A DNA stretch of 57,592 nucleotides. Origin: a virus. The position numbers were made by a program, and so were the translations under genes. Under the pieces are notes generated by a model. The model was given only the letters and a program-made list of their open reading frames with translations, was not told where the DNA came from and made no database searches. Of this stretch, positions 1 through 8,351 are shown in pieces. The stretch covers positions 10,863 through 68,454 of the IMG/VR virus record IMGVR_UViG_3300030085_004520. One strand, 5' to 3'. Positions within the stretch are counted from its first letter, which is position 1; each line of letters starts with the position of its first letter.

Positions 1-12
1 TCAGCAACATAC

Positions 13-210
13 TTATTTACCATGCTTCCATTGCACTGCAAGATCAACCAAAGCCTGAGATCCGATATATGCTAAAGTAACAGCAACCCAGTCCCCAGAA
101 GTCAATGATCCATAAACAGCCAATCCAGTAGCCGTTAGCCAGGCCAAAAACTTGCGAGATATAAACCTCTCTACATGCTTATCAGCAAAAGATTTTAAAG
201 TTGACATCAT
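13..210 (-). CDS. Small membrane protein, possible holin
   Basis: Short protein of 65-66 residues of unknown function. It has a charged N-terminus (about residues 1-18, Lys/Arg/His rich) and then one long or two short hydrophobic segments (about residues 20-37 and 40-58) separated by a Ser-Gly-Asp turn, ending in a short basic tail. This layout is typical of small phage holins and other lysis-related membrane proteins, but no diagnostic motif is present. The reading frame is open further upstream, but an AAGGAGG ribosome site sits 5-8 bases before two consecutive ATG codons at 210 and 207, so one of these is the start. The ribosome site overlaps the stop codon of the recombination nuclease gene, so the two are translationally coupled. 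Real gene: fairly sure. Holin role: a guess. Confidence 0.6.
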   Translation of the reverse strand: MMSTLKSFADKHVERFISRKFLAWLTATGLAVYGSLTSGDWVAVTLAYIGSQALVDLAVQWKHGK

Positions 211-220
211 AACACCCTCC

Positions 221-3200
221 TTAAATATTAACGTGAGCGTAGCCTCCAGACTTGTCAATACTGATCTGCGTGTCAACTGAATCTTTCAGTGCATCAAGAT
301 GTGAAATAAGAATAACAGTTTTAAAGTGACTCTTAACCATATCTATAATTCTGACAAAACCTTCCATATTGTCTTCGTCCAAAGCTGTACCAGGCTCATC
401 CATTATAAATAGGTCTGGCTTTGGTAAATTTGTCACACTTAATAGTGCTAATCTAATTGCCATTGAAGAAATAGTCTTTTCAGCACCAGATCCCATTTCT
501 AATGGTCTTGGTTCATACTTAGGATGCTTGATAAATATGTCAAGACTTTTACCCTCGTTGAGAATAAACACTTCAAAGTCAACAATTCCTGTTAAAATCT
601 TTGCAATTTCCTCATTGATAAGTGGTAGTCTATTTTTTATGATATCGTAAGATATACCATCAGGATGGCAACAATCCATGTACAGCTTATATGCTGAAAA
701 CTCTGCTCGTAGTGTTTGCAACTCCTGCTTATCTTCCTGTAAGGATTTGATCTGTTGCTCAATTGAACCAACATCTCTAAATAGCATGTTTGTGTTGGCT
801 CTGCACTGATCAATCTCTTTCTTTGTATCAGCAATAAGTTTTTCTGTAGTATCTCGTTTTTTAACTACGCCTTCAAGATTTTCAATAACCTCTTTATTTT
901 GCTCATAAAGTTTAAGCTTTTCTTCCAAAGAAGTAAGTTCTGACCTGAGTCTAAAATCTTGACCCGATATCTTTTCAAGCTGCAGTTCAATTTTTGAAAT
1001 AGCTGATTCTGTATCTGTTCTTTTTTGTAAAACCTGGTTGTATCTTTCAATGTAAGATTCAACTTTATCAGGCTCCATTTCAACTAGCTCCTCTCCAATA
1101 GCATTAACTCTAAGTGCAACTTTACCATTATCAGATTCCACTATTTGAATTAACTCTAGGGATTTGTGCGCATCTTCAATAAATTTGCATGTTGGAAACT
1201 GGCTACCACATGGAACTTCTTTCAGCAAGTCAGACTTATTAAGAAGTCTTGTTCTTTCATTTGAGTTCTTCTCAAGCTCAGAAATAAGAGATTCCAACTC
1301 TTTTCTTTTGTTAGAGACTGATTCAAGTTTTTGTTCGTAGGTTTTGATTTCAAAACCCTTCATGAATTCTTGAATCTTGGAAAGATATGACTTGTCAGAT
1401 ACCAACTGTGCCGTTAAGTCCTTCTTCTCAGCTTCATAACCTGAAATACTCTTGTTAATATTTTCAATTTGTGTTTTCAATTTCTTGGGATTAATAATCT
1501 CCGTTGGAGCAGAATCAATTTTGCTTTGCAAATCCGCTAAAAGCTTTTTTGAAACCTCTAGACTTTCAGATAGGGCAACACATCTTTCTTGATTTTCTTC
1601 AAGTTTGTTGTTGCTCTCCTCAAGCAGAAGCGAGTTCTCATCAATAAGCTCATCATAGTTCACGGCTTCAAGCTTCTTAAGCAAAGCATGCTTATCTTTA
1701 GATTCTGCCTTTGCAAGCTCATGCTTTTTCTCAAATATCTCTAAGTCAAGAAACTTAGCAAGAATCTTCTTTCTATCTGTAGTCTTCTTACCAATAAAAG
1801 TAAGAGAGTCAAGCTGCGATGCCATTGAAGTCATAAGGAAATCATCCAGTAAACCAAAGTGCTTTCTGATATTGCTGTTGGTTTCTCCCTTAGCCACACC
1901 ATTTAATTCCGTCACATTGCCAATGGCATCTGTCACATAGAAGTCAGTTGCGGTCTTCGCCTCTAAAGTCTCAACACCTTTTAATTTTTTGATATACTTT
2001 TCTGTCTTTCTCTCAATACTGTAAGTCTTATCTCCAACGTCTATAACAATTTTACCAAAGCCATAATCTTTGTTTTGATTTACAATATTCAAATTCTTCC
2101 TGATAGGCTTAGATACATTCTCATAGATTGTATAAAGCATACTATCAACAATAGAAGATTTTCCAGAGAAGTTCTTTCCGAAAATTCCTACGATACCATT
2201 GAGTTTATCAAAGTTAATCTTGTTATTCTCGCCATAATTAAAAAAGTTATCCCACTCCAAGCTCCTAACTGACCAGTTAACATTTCGGTAAACATCTTCG
2301 CTCTCCTCAATAGACGCATTGAAACGAGTGTTCATCGCAAGAATATTGTTCATAACCTCTTCACTGATCTCGTAATCTTTAAGATATTCTCTGATCAGCT
2401 TTTGTTGAATAGAAATATCACGCAGGTCTTCCTTGGATGAGACATTGGTGGCATCAACACTGCCTGACTTTACATCCGACTTATTCATGTATGTTACAGT
2501 GTCAGGTTTAAATTTATGCTTAACGAGGTCAATTGCCCGACGCATCTTGTGGAGTGGGATATTGGACTCAGAGACAACTCTAACTCTTGCCCCCTCAGTT
2601 ACATCAAGGCCTTTGGGTAAGGTGGCATCAGGATTCAAAGTAATCGTAACAAATGGCTTTGGATTCTTGAATGTGATTAGCTTACAAGTAAAGTCTTCCT
2701 TGTCTTTGATGTCCCAAAGTAAGTAACCTTTGTCCAAACACTCACCAAAGTTTTGCTGTACAGTAGAGCCAGGATACCTAATAGTACCTTTCAAATCTAG
2801 GATTTGGGTCTTGTGTATATCCCCAAGAAAAGCAAAGTCAAACTTATCAAAGATGCTAATATCATGATCACCCTCCAATGTCCAATTCAAATCTGTCTTA
2901 GCCCTATCAATCAACCCGTGGTAAAGAGCTATATTAACTAGACTTTCATCAGAAGGTGAGGTCCAATTATCTTCATCAAACACGGATAAAACATTTAAAG
3001 CAAAAGAATTATCAAGAATCACTTCTTGAGATTCTTTTAGCAAGTGTAGATTTGGATTGTCAAGTGCCTGCACAATTGGAGTAAGTGCGTCTTGCCTACT
3101 GGCGTTCTTAAGATTGCCATCGTGATTGCCTAAGATAACATACGTAGGAGCTATGCTTGCTAAGTTGGTTAAAAACTTAGAACACATCTCTACAAATTCG

Positions 3201-3361
3201 GGAGATATTTGAGTTTTAGTGTGGGCGATATCTCCACAGTGAATAATGTAGTCTACATTCTCACTTTTCAAAGATTCATACAATTGTTTGAACACTTCAT
3301 TGTATTCATGATGATATTTAAGATTACGAATATGTGTATCAGCTATATGAGCGAAACGCAT
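221..3361 (-). CDS. SbcD-SbcC (Mre11-Rad50, T4 gp47-gp46) fusion recombination nuclease
   Basis: One chain of 1046 residues that carries both halves of the SbcCD/Mre11-Rad50 complex, which trims DNA ends for recombination-dependent replication and repair. The N-terminal 0-300 residues are a calcineurin-type nuclease: DTH (Asp8, His10), GD at 43-44, GNHD at 78-81, a His at 148 and GDIH at 180-183 supply the metal ligands. Residues about 365-1046 are the Rad50/SbcC ATPase: Walker A GKNFSGKSS at 395-403, a long coiled coil (about 540-890), signature MGSGAEKT at 956-963, Walker B ending in Asp988-Glu989, and the H-loop ISHLD at 1019-1023. A Cys718-x6-Cys725 pair at the coiled-coil apex is a candidate zinc hook, wider than the usual CxxC. 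In T4 and most bacteria the two subunits are separate genes (established knowledge). Start supported by a GGAGG site and by a strong promoter just upstream. Confidence 0.95.
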   Translation of the reverse strand: MRFAHIADTHIRNLKYHHEYNEVFKQLYESLKSENVDYIIHCGDIAHTKTQISPEFVEMCSKFLTNLASIAPTYVILGNHDGNLKNASRQDALTPIVQALDNPNLHLLKESQEVILDNSFALNVLSVFDEDNWTSPSDESLVNIALYHGLIDRAKTDLNWTLEGDHDISIFDKFDFAFLGDIHKTQILDLKGTIRYPGSTVQQNFGECLDKGYLLWDIKDKEDFTCKLITFKNPKPFVTITLNPDATLPKGLDVTEGARVRVVSESNIPLHKMRRAIDLVKHKFKPDTVTYMNKSDVKSGSVDATNVSSKEDLRDISIQQKLIREYLKDYEISEEVMNNILAMNTRFNASIEESEDVYRNVNWSVRSLEWDNFFNYGENNKINFDKLNGIVGIFGKNFSGKSSIVDSMLYTIYENVSKPIRKNLNIVNQNKDYGFGKIVIDVGDKTYSIERKTEKYIKKLKGVETLEAKTATDFYVTDAIGNVTELNGVAKGETNSNIRKHFGLLDDFLMTSMASQLDSLTFIGKKTTDRKKILAKFLDLEIFEKKHELAKAESKDKHALLKKLEAVNYDELIDENSLLLEESNNKLEENQERCVALSESLEVSKKLLADLQSKIDSAPTEIINPKKLKTQIENINKSISGYEAEKKDLTAQLVSDKSYLSKIQEFMKGFEIKTYEQKLESVSNKRKELESLISELEKNSNERTRLLNKSDLLKEVPCGSQFPTCKFIEDAHKSLELIQIVESDNGKVALRVNAIGEELVEMEPDKVESYIERYNQVLQKRTDTESAISKIELQLEKISGQDFRLRSELTSLEEKLKLYEQNKEVIENLEGVVKKRDTTEKLIADTKKEIDQCRANTNMLFRDVGSIEQQIKSLQEDKQELQTLRAEFSAYKLYMDCCHPDGISYDIIKNRLPLINEEIAKILTGIVDFEVFILNEGKSLDIFIKHPKYEPRPLEMGSGAEKTISSMAIRLALLSVTNLPKPDLFIMDEPGTALDEDNMEGFVRIIDMVKSHFKTVILISHLDALKDSVDTQISIDKSGGYAHVNI

Positions 3362-3382
3362 TAACCCTCCGTTTTTCTTTTT

Positions 3383-3412
3383 ATTATATTATAAATTGAT
3401 ATTAAATGTCAA
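3383..3412 (-). promoter_or_regulatory. Sigma-70 type promoter before the recombination nuclease gene
   Basis: Read on the minus strand, TTGACA (3407-3412) and TATAAT (3383-3388) are separated by 18 bases, a perfect match to both host sigma-70 hexamers. A second overlapping TATAAT lies at 3388-3393. The -35 hexamer overlaps the last bases of the upstream small gene. Transcription would start around 3376, followed by a GGAGG ribosome site and the ATG at 3361. This suggests that the recombination nuclease can be transcribed early by host polymerase, independently of read-through from the upstream genes. Sequence match is direct; activity is inferred. Confidence 0.75.
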
Positions 3413-3600
3413 GCGATTTTATCGCCAACCAGTCTTACAAAATTCTCTAAAAAGATTTGCTGGTCAATAGAGGAAAGGGAATTGAATTGTTCAAAAAGTG
3501 TATCAGCCATTTTTTTACCATCGCTGTTGCTTTCGTTTTCAGAGATTCTCTGAACTTCTTCTTGAATAATGTTTTTGATTTGAGACTTAGTTAACTGCAT
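3409..3600 (-). CDS. Small conserved phage protein of unknown function
   Basis: A 63-residue protein, predicted mostly helical and acidic in the middle. It opens with the sequence MQLTKSQIKNIIQEEV, a helix-forming start that recurs in small proteins of many T4-like phages. No catalytic motif, signal peptide or membrane segment. An AAGGAGAT ribosome site lies seven bases before the ATG, which supports it as a genuine gene. It sits between primase and the recombination nuclease, and its 3' end overlaps the -35 box of the next gene's promoter. A function cannot be given. Confidence 0.75.
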   Translation of the reverse strand: MQLTKSQIKNIIQEEVQRISENESNSDGKKMADTLFEQFNSLSSIDQQIFLENFVRLVGDKIA

Positions 3601-3610
3601 ATTGATCTCC

Positions 3611-4540
3611 TTAAAATTTTAAGCACTGATATAAATAGGTAGCTTCATCAATAAGAGCCGCCTGTTCTTGTCTTTTTAGGAACTGATCTTTTGTCATAGT
3701 ACCAACATCATCAAAACCACTAGTATCTATTCTATATGATTTGATGTCATATTGCAACAATAATTTTATAATTTTCATTTCTTTTTTCTTAGCGTCAGAA
3801 TCAAGGGCTATAAAAACAGTAGGGTTCTCATCAATAATTTTTTGAAACAATACCGTATCTTCCCTCAAGGTTGAACCCAAAAGAGGTATCGCATTACCTG
3901 CAACAATAGCATCAAAAACACCCTCAACTAATACTATCGGTTCATCCCAGTCAATATGAAGATCATTAAAAACAATATCTCTACCTGCTGGTGGATTCTT
4001 GTATCTCGGAAATCTATCTTCATAAGTCCTTGCAATAAAGTAATTAACATCGCCATTCTCATCAAACGAGGGAACACAGATTCTACCAGAATAATCTCCG
4101 AATCTACAAAAACCAATACGCCATTTTAGTATGTCTTCAGCGGTAATACCGCGTCCCCTCAAATAATTCATAGCTTTTACGTAATCAGCATTTGCTTGTT
4201 TTTTTGTCAAAGAAAAGAAAGAGTCTGGCAGTTTGATTACTTGCCTAATATCCTCCTCTTTTTCTTCGGAGAACAAAAAGTCAAATGAATTGATGTCTAC
4301 AACATTATCAAGATCCTTCCACAAAGCATAGTGTTGTCTATCGCCATAACGACGAACAAGTGATTGTAGTTTCAAACCAGAGTAATCACAAATCCAACAC
4401 TTGTATACACCTTTATCAATATTGATTGAAAATTTATTTTTATGATGACCGCACTTTGGGCATTTAAATAAAAGCTCTTCACCAGAAACGTAGTACCTAC
4501 CAAAGATACTCTCTAAAATTTCTAGCTTTTCTGACTCCAT
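3611..4540 (-). CDS. DnaG-type DNA primase (zinc ribbon plus Toprim)
   Basis: A 309-residue primase that would synthesise RNA primers at the phage replication fork. An N-terminal zinc ribbon is formed by Cys27-x2-Cys30 and Cys48-x2-Cys51. The catalytic Toprim domain spans about residues 200-285: the acidic Glu206-Gly207 in VEGVFDA and the DxD pair Asp247/Asp249 in ALDSDA are the expected metal ligands. At 309 residues it is roughly half the size of cellular DnaG and lacks the C-terminal helicase-binding domain, comparable to T4 gp61-sized phage primases. The start ATG overlaps the last 19 bases of the RuvC gene. No gene for a replicative helicase is in the window. Assignment is firm at family level. 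Confidence 0.93.
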   Translation of the reverse strand: MESEKLEILESIFGRYYVSGEELLFKCPKCGHHKNKFSINIDKGVYKCWICDYSGLKLQSLVRRYGDRQHYALWKDLDNVVDINSFDFLFSEEKEEDIRQVIKLPDSFFSLTKKQANADYVKAMNYLRGRGITAEDILKWRIGFCRFGDYSGRICVPSFDENGDVNYFIARTYEDRFPRYKNPPAGRDIVFNDLHIDWDEPIVLVEGVFDAIVAGNAIPLLGSTLREDTVLFQKIIDENPTVFIALDSDAKKKEMKIIKLLLQYDIKSYRIDTSGFDDVGTMTKDQFLKRQEQAALIDEATYLYQCLKF

Positions 4541-5154
4541 TCTAGATACCCTGCCTTAGCAATTACACAACTATCTGATCTATCCATATACCCAGGCCTT
4601 ACATTACCTGACTTTGTATACTCTATCATAAAGTTTGGTACCTCGTCAAGAATAAATTCTAAACTTTTTTGTTTTGCATTTTCTCCGCGTGATACTTTGA
4701 TGCCTATACTCTTTCTGGCAGATGTCGCTGCTAACATTTGCGGCTCACAGTGAAAGATATCCCAACACATCCAAGACACCATACCATTGAATCTTGACAA
4801 GGTAGACAGGGTTTGCGCAGATGAGAAACCAGAGCGGAAAGAATGTAGTGACTGCTCTATGTAGATGGCTTCTATATTATGGTGCTCATATTTTATTTGT
4901 TCAAGTTGATCTCTTATGTGCTGGGCCTTATGGTACAATGTAGGGTAGCGGTTTTTGTTTCTTGTGTCCCAGTGATCGCAAGTAACAACTGCACCCTGTT
5001 CTGATATAATTGTATAACCTGTTATGCTTGTTGAAATGTCAAGCCCTAGTAAAAATTTTTTGATAATTACCTCATTTCGTTTTGGTAAATGTAATAAATG
5101 TAATCTTTCATGACTGATGGCTTGTCTTTTTCTTTTGCGTGAAACCACTGCCAA
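4522..5154 (-). CDS. RuvC-type Holliday junction resolvase
   Basis: RNase H-fold endonuclease expected to cut Holliday junctions or branched replicating DNA before packaging. Visible catalytic acids, numbered from the TTG at 5154: Asp39 in LLGLDIST, Glu100 in IYIEQ, and the Asp191/Asp194 pair in MDRSDSC near the C-terminus, in the order expected for RuvC. The start is unresolved. The first in-frame conventional codons, TTG at 5154 and GTG at 5148, have no ribosome site and would make an 87-base overlap with the J-domain gene; no ATG lies between there and the conserved core. A GAGG site precedes in-frame ATT (5065-5067) and ATC (5062-5064) codons exactly where the upstream gene ends, so a rare start codon is possible. 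The domain is certain; the first 29 residues may not be real. Confidence 0.88.
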   Translation of the reverse strand: MAVVSRKRKRQAISHERLHLLHLPKRNEVIIKKFLLGLDISTSITGYTIISEQGAVVTCDHWDTRNKNRYPTLYHKAQHIRDQLEQIKYEHHNIEAIYIEQSLHSFRSGFSSAQTLSTLSRFNGMVSWMCWDIFHCEPQMLAATSARKSIGIKVSRGENAKQKSLEFILDEVPNFMIEYTKSGNVRPGYMDRSDSCVIAKAGYLEWSQKS

Positions 5155-5747
5155 GCTGCCGATCTTTCTATCTTACCAATCTCATTCCTGGTTTTTTCTA
5201 TCCTTTTACGAACGTGCTTCGTGTCTTCTGCAGTAGGTTCAGGAAACTCAATATTTAAATGCAGAGCAACATCCATTAATTGCACATAATCGCCAGTACT
5301 AACAGCCTGTTGAGCTTTTTTAAAAAGCAACTCTTTCTGTAATTGCTCTATTTCAGACATACCCTTAAGTTTATCAGGATGTGTAATTTTTGCAATCTTT
5401 TTATACACATCTCTTAGCCTTTTTGGTGCTACATGTTTTTTGATCTCTTTTCTTTCTGGTTCTTGTTCTTCTGTAAATTCATTTTGTTGTTCGCTTGTAT
5501 GCTGACTTTGTTCTGATTCAGGCTTTTCGTTTGAAGTTTCCCGATCTTCAGATGGGCTTTTTGTCTTATCTTTGTCTTTAAAATATTCTTGAATCTCTTC
5601 AGGCAAAGTCTTTAAACGCTCTTTAAAACTGACTGAAAAATTTTCCATCGCCTCTTGTTCAAGCTGTTGGTGCATTGATAACTTTTCTCTTAGGAATCTG
5701 GCCTGTAATATAAGTAGCTTGAATTTTTGTTCATCTGTGACTGGCAT
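5067..5747 (-). CDS. J-domain (DnaJ-like) protein
   Basis: A 226-residue protein whose central part (about 105-170) is a J domain: a basic helix (RLRDVYKKIAK), the invariant His123-Pro124-Asp125 tripeptide, and a following helix with KKAQQAVSTGD. J domains stimulate the ATPase of host DnaK/Hsp70 (established knowledge). Residues about 55-100 are a low-complexity, Glu/Gln/Ser/Lys-rich linker and the N-terminus is helical. There is no Gly/Phe or zinc domain. It sits between the tail-protein genes and the recombination genes, so it could recruit the host chaperone to virion assembly or to replication; the sequence does not decide. Its ATG forms a one-base TAATG overlap with the preceding gene's stop. 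Confidence 0.85.
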   Translation of the reverse strand: MPVTDEQKFKLLILQARFLREKLSMHQQLEQEAMENFSVSFKERLKTLPEEIQEYFKDKDKTKSPSEDRETSNEKPESEQSQHTSEQQNEFTEEQEPERKEIKKHVAPKRLRDVYKKIAKITHPDKLKGMSEIEQLQKELLFKKAQQAVSTGDYVQLMDVALHLNIEFPEPTAEDTKHVRKRIEKTRNEIGKIERSAAWQWFHAKEKDKPSVMKDYIYYIYQNEMR

Positions 5748-7057
5748 TAAAAATCCAACTTAAGCTTGAATGTGATATCTCTTTGTTCAGTTTTTCTAAC
5801 TGGGTTTGCGAGTTTGGCGATAGCAATTAAATTTTTATTTTCATCATAAATACCAATTTTGGAAATGTATGTTTGTTTTTGAAAAATTGAACCTGTGCCT
5901 TCATGTCTGTTGTGGTAAAGTTGTTTTATCTCAAGGTTTGGATCTTCTATATAGTGATTAGATCCAGTTGATGGCAATCTAGAAGCTTCTTGATCTTTTG
6001 CTATAAATGTTGGGTTTGTGCTAGAATTAAGCTCACCCTGTGGCGCGTGGGCAAACATAGTGACAGTGGGAATGTAATTAACTCCCTGGTAGTGAATCGT
6101 AAATGCAGAACCTGTTAAGTTGCCCTTAGCTGTTGAATCATTAGCACCAGCACCAAAGTTGTACCATTTTGGATTACTAAAATCTGTACCTACATATTTA
6201 TCTGAAAAATTTCTATTAATATCCCAACTACCTGTAAGTGCAATAAACCCCTCGTTATAAAGCACAACACCCGCGACCTTGTTTCTATTGGCTTTTGAGT
6301 TGTACGTGCCACTGACTTGAACTAGTTCGCCATTTTTATTGACATCACTTACCTCAGCAGCCAGAGTACCAGTTATAAAAAACTTAAGAGAAACACTTCC
6401 TTTTTTTATTGAAGACCCAAAAAATATTGATGGTATTTCTATGAGGGACATTTCTTGCAGTGACTTATCCCAAGAAATTTTTGGTCTCAAATGCTCTTGG
6501 ACAGACGCCTGATTGAAAGCATAATGTATACTGTTGTTGGTGTACTTATTGAAAATGTTTCTTAAAGCTAAAATTCTTCTCTTATTAGAAACAGTTTGAG
6601 TAAAGTCTCCGTTTTCCTCTAGCACAGATACTGTTTTTGTAGAAGTAGAGGAAGCACCAAATCTTGTACGGTAAATACTGGAACTAAGAGGGTAAGCAGA
6701 CTTCATTATATCACCATAATTGAATCCAGTAAAACCTGTGGTGCTTACAGTTCTAAAAGCAGTTCTAGAACCCTCTTTAGTAATAAACTGATAAATTGAT
6801 GTTCCATCTGGTGGAACGTCGGTCCCAGTATTGATATTGGAAGCAACGTTCAACTCGTACAAACTTATAAAACCTTGAGGTACATTGTTTTCGTTTACAA
6901 GAGTGGACTCCGCAACTGGACCTTTTGTGCTCTTAACGCCAGAGTTTTTCTCGCCATCAATATAAACTTTGGCATCATATATTAAGAAATCTTTTTTTGG
7001 AAATGTTTTTACTCTATTGTAAAGTAAGTCCTCTGTGTTGAACCTATACATAGACAT
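5747..7057 (-). CDS. Virion structural protein, paralogue of its neighbour
   Basis: A 436-residue protein with the Ser/Thr/Gly/Asn-rich, beta-strand-like composition of phage virion proteins and no enzymatic motif. Its C-terminal 90 residues align by eye with those of the next protein upstream (7062-8336): both have a SSTNPTF/YSSNPTY segment, a stretch ending in an IAIAKLANPVRK or LAVAKLSEPLRK motif, and a final KLDF/RLDY. The pair therefore looks like a tandem duplication with diverged N-termini. Possible tail-tube-, collar- or fibre-associated protein; the exact place in the particle is unknown. Two candidate ATGs lie at 7057 and 7051. Confidence 0.75.
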   Translation of the reverse strand: MSMYRFNTEDLLYNRVKTFPKKDFLIYDAKVYIDGEKNSGVKSTKGPVAESTLVNENNVPQGFISLYELNVASNINTGTDVPPDGTSIYQFITKEGSRTAFRTVSTTGFTGFNYGDIMKSAYPLSSSIYRTRFGASSTSTKTVSVLEENGDFTQTVSNKRRILALRNIFNKYTNNSIHYAFNQASVQEHLRPKISWDKSLQEMSLIEIPSIFFGSSIKKGSVSLKFFITGTLAAEVSDVNKNGELVQVSGTYNSKANRNKVAGVVLYNEGFIALTGSWDINRNFSDKYVGTDFSNPKWYNFGAGANDSTAKGNLTGSAFTIHYQGVNYIPTVTMFAHAPQGELNSSTNPTFIAKDQEASRLPSTGSNHYIEDPNLEIKQLYHNRHEGTGSIFQKQTYISKIGIYDENKNLIAIAKLANPVRKTEQRDITFKLKLDF

Positions 7058-7061
7058 AGCA

Positions 7062-8336
7062 TTAGTAATCCAGCCTTACTCTTAGAGTCAATTCGTTTGT
7101 TGGGTCTTTTCTAAGCGGCTCAGACAACTTGGCAACCGCTAGAAGTTCGTTGTCGGAACTATAAAGACCTACGGAAGTAACATATGATATAGGCATATCA
7201 GTTGCAATGTTTTTAACTCTAATCTTACTATCTGCCAAGTAAGTTGGGTTAGAACTGTAGTTAAACTCATTATGATGTGCTCTACAGAAGTAAACAGAAG
7301 AATTAAGCTCTGTTGTATTATTAAAAGTGATTTTCTTTATTCTGTGACGCAAGCCATTAGCTGCAGTCTGAATGGTAGAACCAGTCAATAATGCATAGAC
7401 ATCTTTGCTTCTAATTTCCGTCTCAGTTGGATTGATGGGCTTACTTTGAGGCACCATGATGCAACTAGCTGAATTTAATATACCACCAGTTAATTGATAA
7501 ATCTGATCCCCGTCAGGACCAGCACCAACAGTTGTACCTGCTTCAACAAACCTAGCAGCGTTAGTGTCAACTGCTTGAGCGAACATTCTAGCATCCAAAA
7601 CAACGATACCAGCCTGATAAAAAATCAAACCAATATTACCAACAGATGTTGGCATGCCTGCCTGTGCTGCAAGGGCATGGGCGATTGCGCCAGATGCTTG
7701 ACCACTAGAGGCGGATAGAATACCAAACTCACCCGCTGGTGAATTCACTCTGTAGTCGTTTTGAGCATTAGTATCTTTGATGATTATGGTACGACCAGTA
7801 TTCTTTCTTAGGTCGCCCTCAACTCTAAATCTAGGATCAACACCAAGCTCCATAGAGAAAGAGCCTTTCTTTATCTCATCCTTGGTAAGAAGACGAGAAA
7901 AGTTTAAAAAGAATGCTTCATGGATTTTACCTTTCAATGGGTTTTGACCAGCAGTGTCACCATCCTGATCAAAAGCTCTTATGTTGCCGTCTTTATCGTG
8001 ACCCATAAGAACTTGAGCCATTTGATTGTAAATTTGAATTTTCTTTTCTTGTTGTGTTCTTTTTACTTGTTTGATATTACCAGATAAAACTGAGCCAGTT
8101 GAAAACCCCACAGATATATCAAAAATATGATTAGCTGAAGAACTTAGGTATGGATAATCAAATACAGATTGAAACATACCGTGAGAGTAGTTTTTGATGT
8201 TAAGCTCAGTATTATTGGGCTTACCTCCATTGTATGTTCCTGAAACTAAAGCACCAGTAATCGGGATTGCCTCATGTAGTAAAGTTTTAGTTGTTACGAT
8301 GTCGCTATTTAGAAATGTTTTAAAAGTAGTTGCCAT
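7062..8336 (-). CDS. Virion structural protein, paralogue of its neighbour
   Basis: A 424-residue protein that looks structural: few charged clusters, many Gly/Ser/Thr/Asn, no signal peptide, no membrane segment. Residues about 45-190 contain the segments FDISVGFSTGS and FFLNFSRLLTKDEI followed by KKGSFSMELG; the 436-residue neighbour has the equivalent KKGSVSLKFFITG, so similarity extends beyond the C-terminus. The C-terminal SSNPTYL and LAVAKLSEPLRK motifs are shared. A clear AAGGA ribosome site precedes the ATG. Probably assembles into the tail or baseplate given the flanking genes (inference). Confidence 0.75.
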   Translation of the reverse strand: MATTFKTFLNSDIVTTKTLLHEAIPITGALVSGTYNGGKPNNTELNIKNYSHGMFQSVFDYPYLSSSANHIFDISVGFSTGSVLSGNIKQVKRTQQEKKIQIYNQMAQVLMGHDKDGNIRAFDQDGDTAGQNPLKGKIHEAFFLNFSRLLTKDEIKKGSFSMELGVDPRFRVEGDLRKNTGRTIIIKDTNAQNDYRVNSPAGEFGILSASSGQASGAIAHALAAQAGMPTSVGNIGLIFYQAGIVVLDARMFAQAVDTNAARFVEAGTTVGAGPDGDQIYQLTGGILNSASCIMVPQSKPINPTETEIRSKDVYALLTGSTIQTAANGLRHRIKKITFNNTTELNSSVYFCRAHHNEFNYSSNPTYLADSKIRVKNIATDMPISYVTSVGLYSSDNELLAVAKLSEPLRKDPTNELTLRVRLDY

Positions 8337-8351
8337 TTTTTAATCCTTGTA

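Noticed and set aside
1-10. ATG-TTG-CTG start of a further gene on the minus strand at the left edge
   Set aside because: Only ten bases are visible and there is no convincing ribosome site, so no gene can be claimed.
2433-2726. Plus-strand open frames of 60-180 residues throughout the window
   Set aside because: They lie opposite long, motif-bearing minus-strand genes, carry no ribosome sites and no recognisable domains; they are shadows of the real genes.
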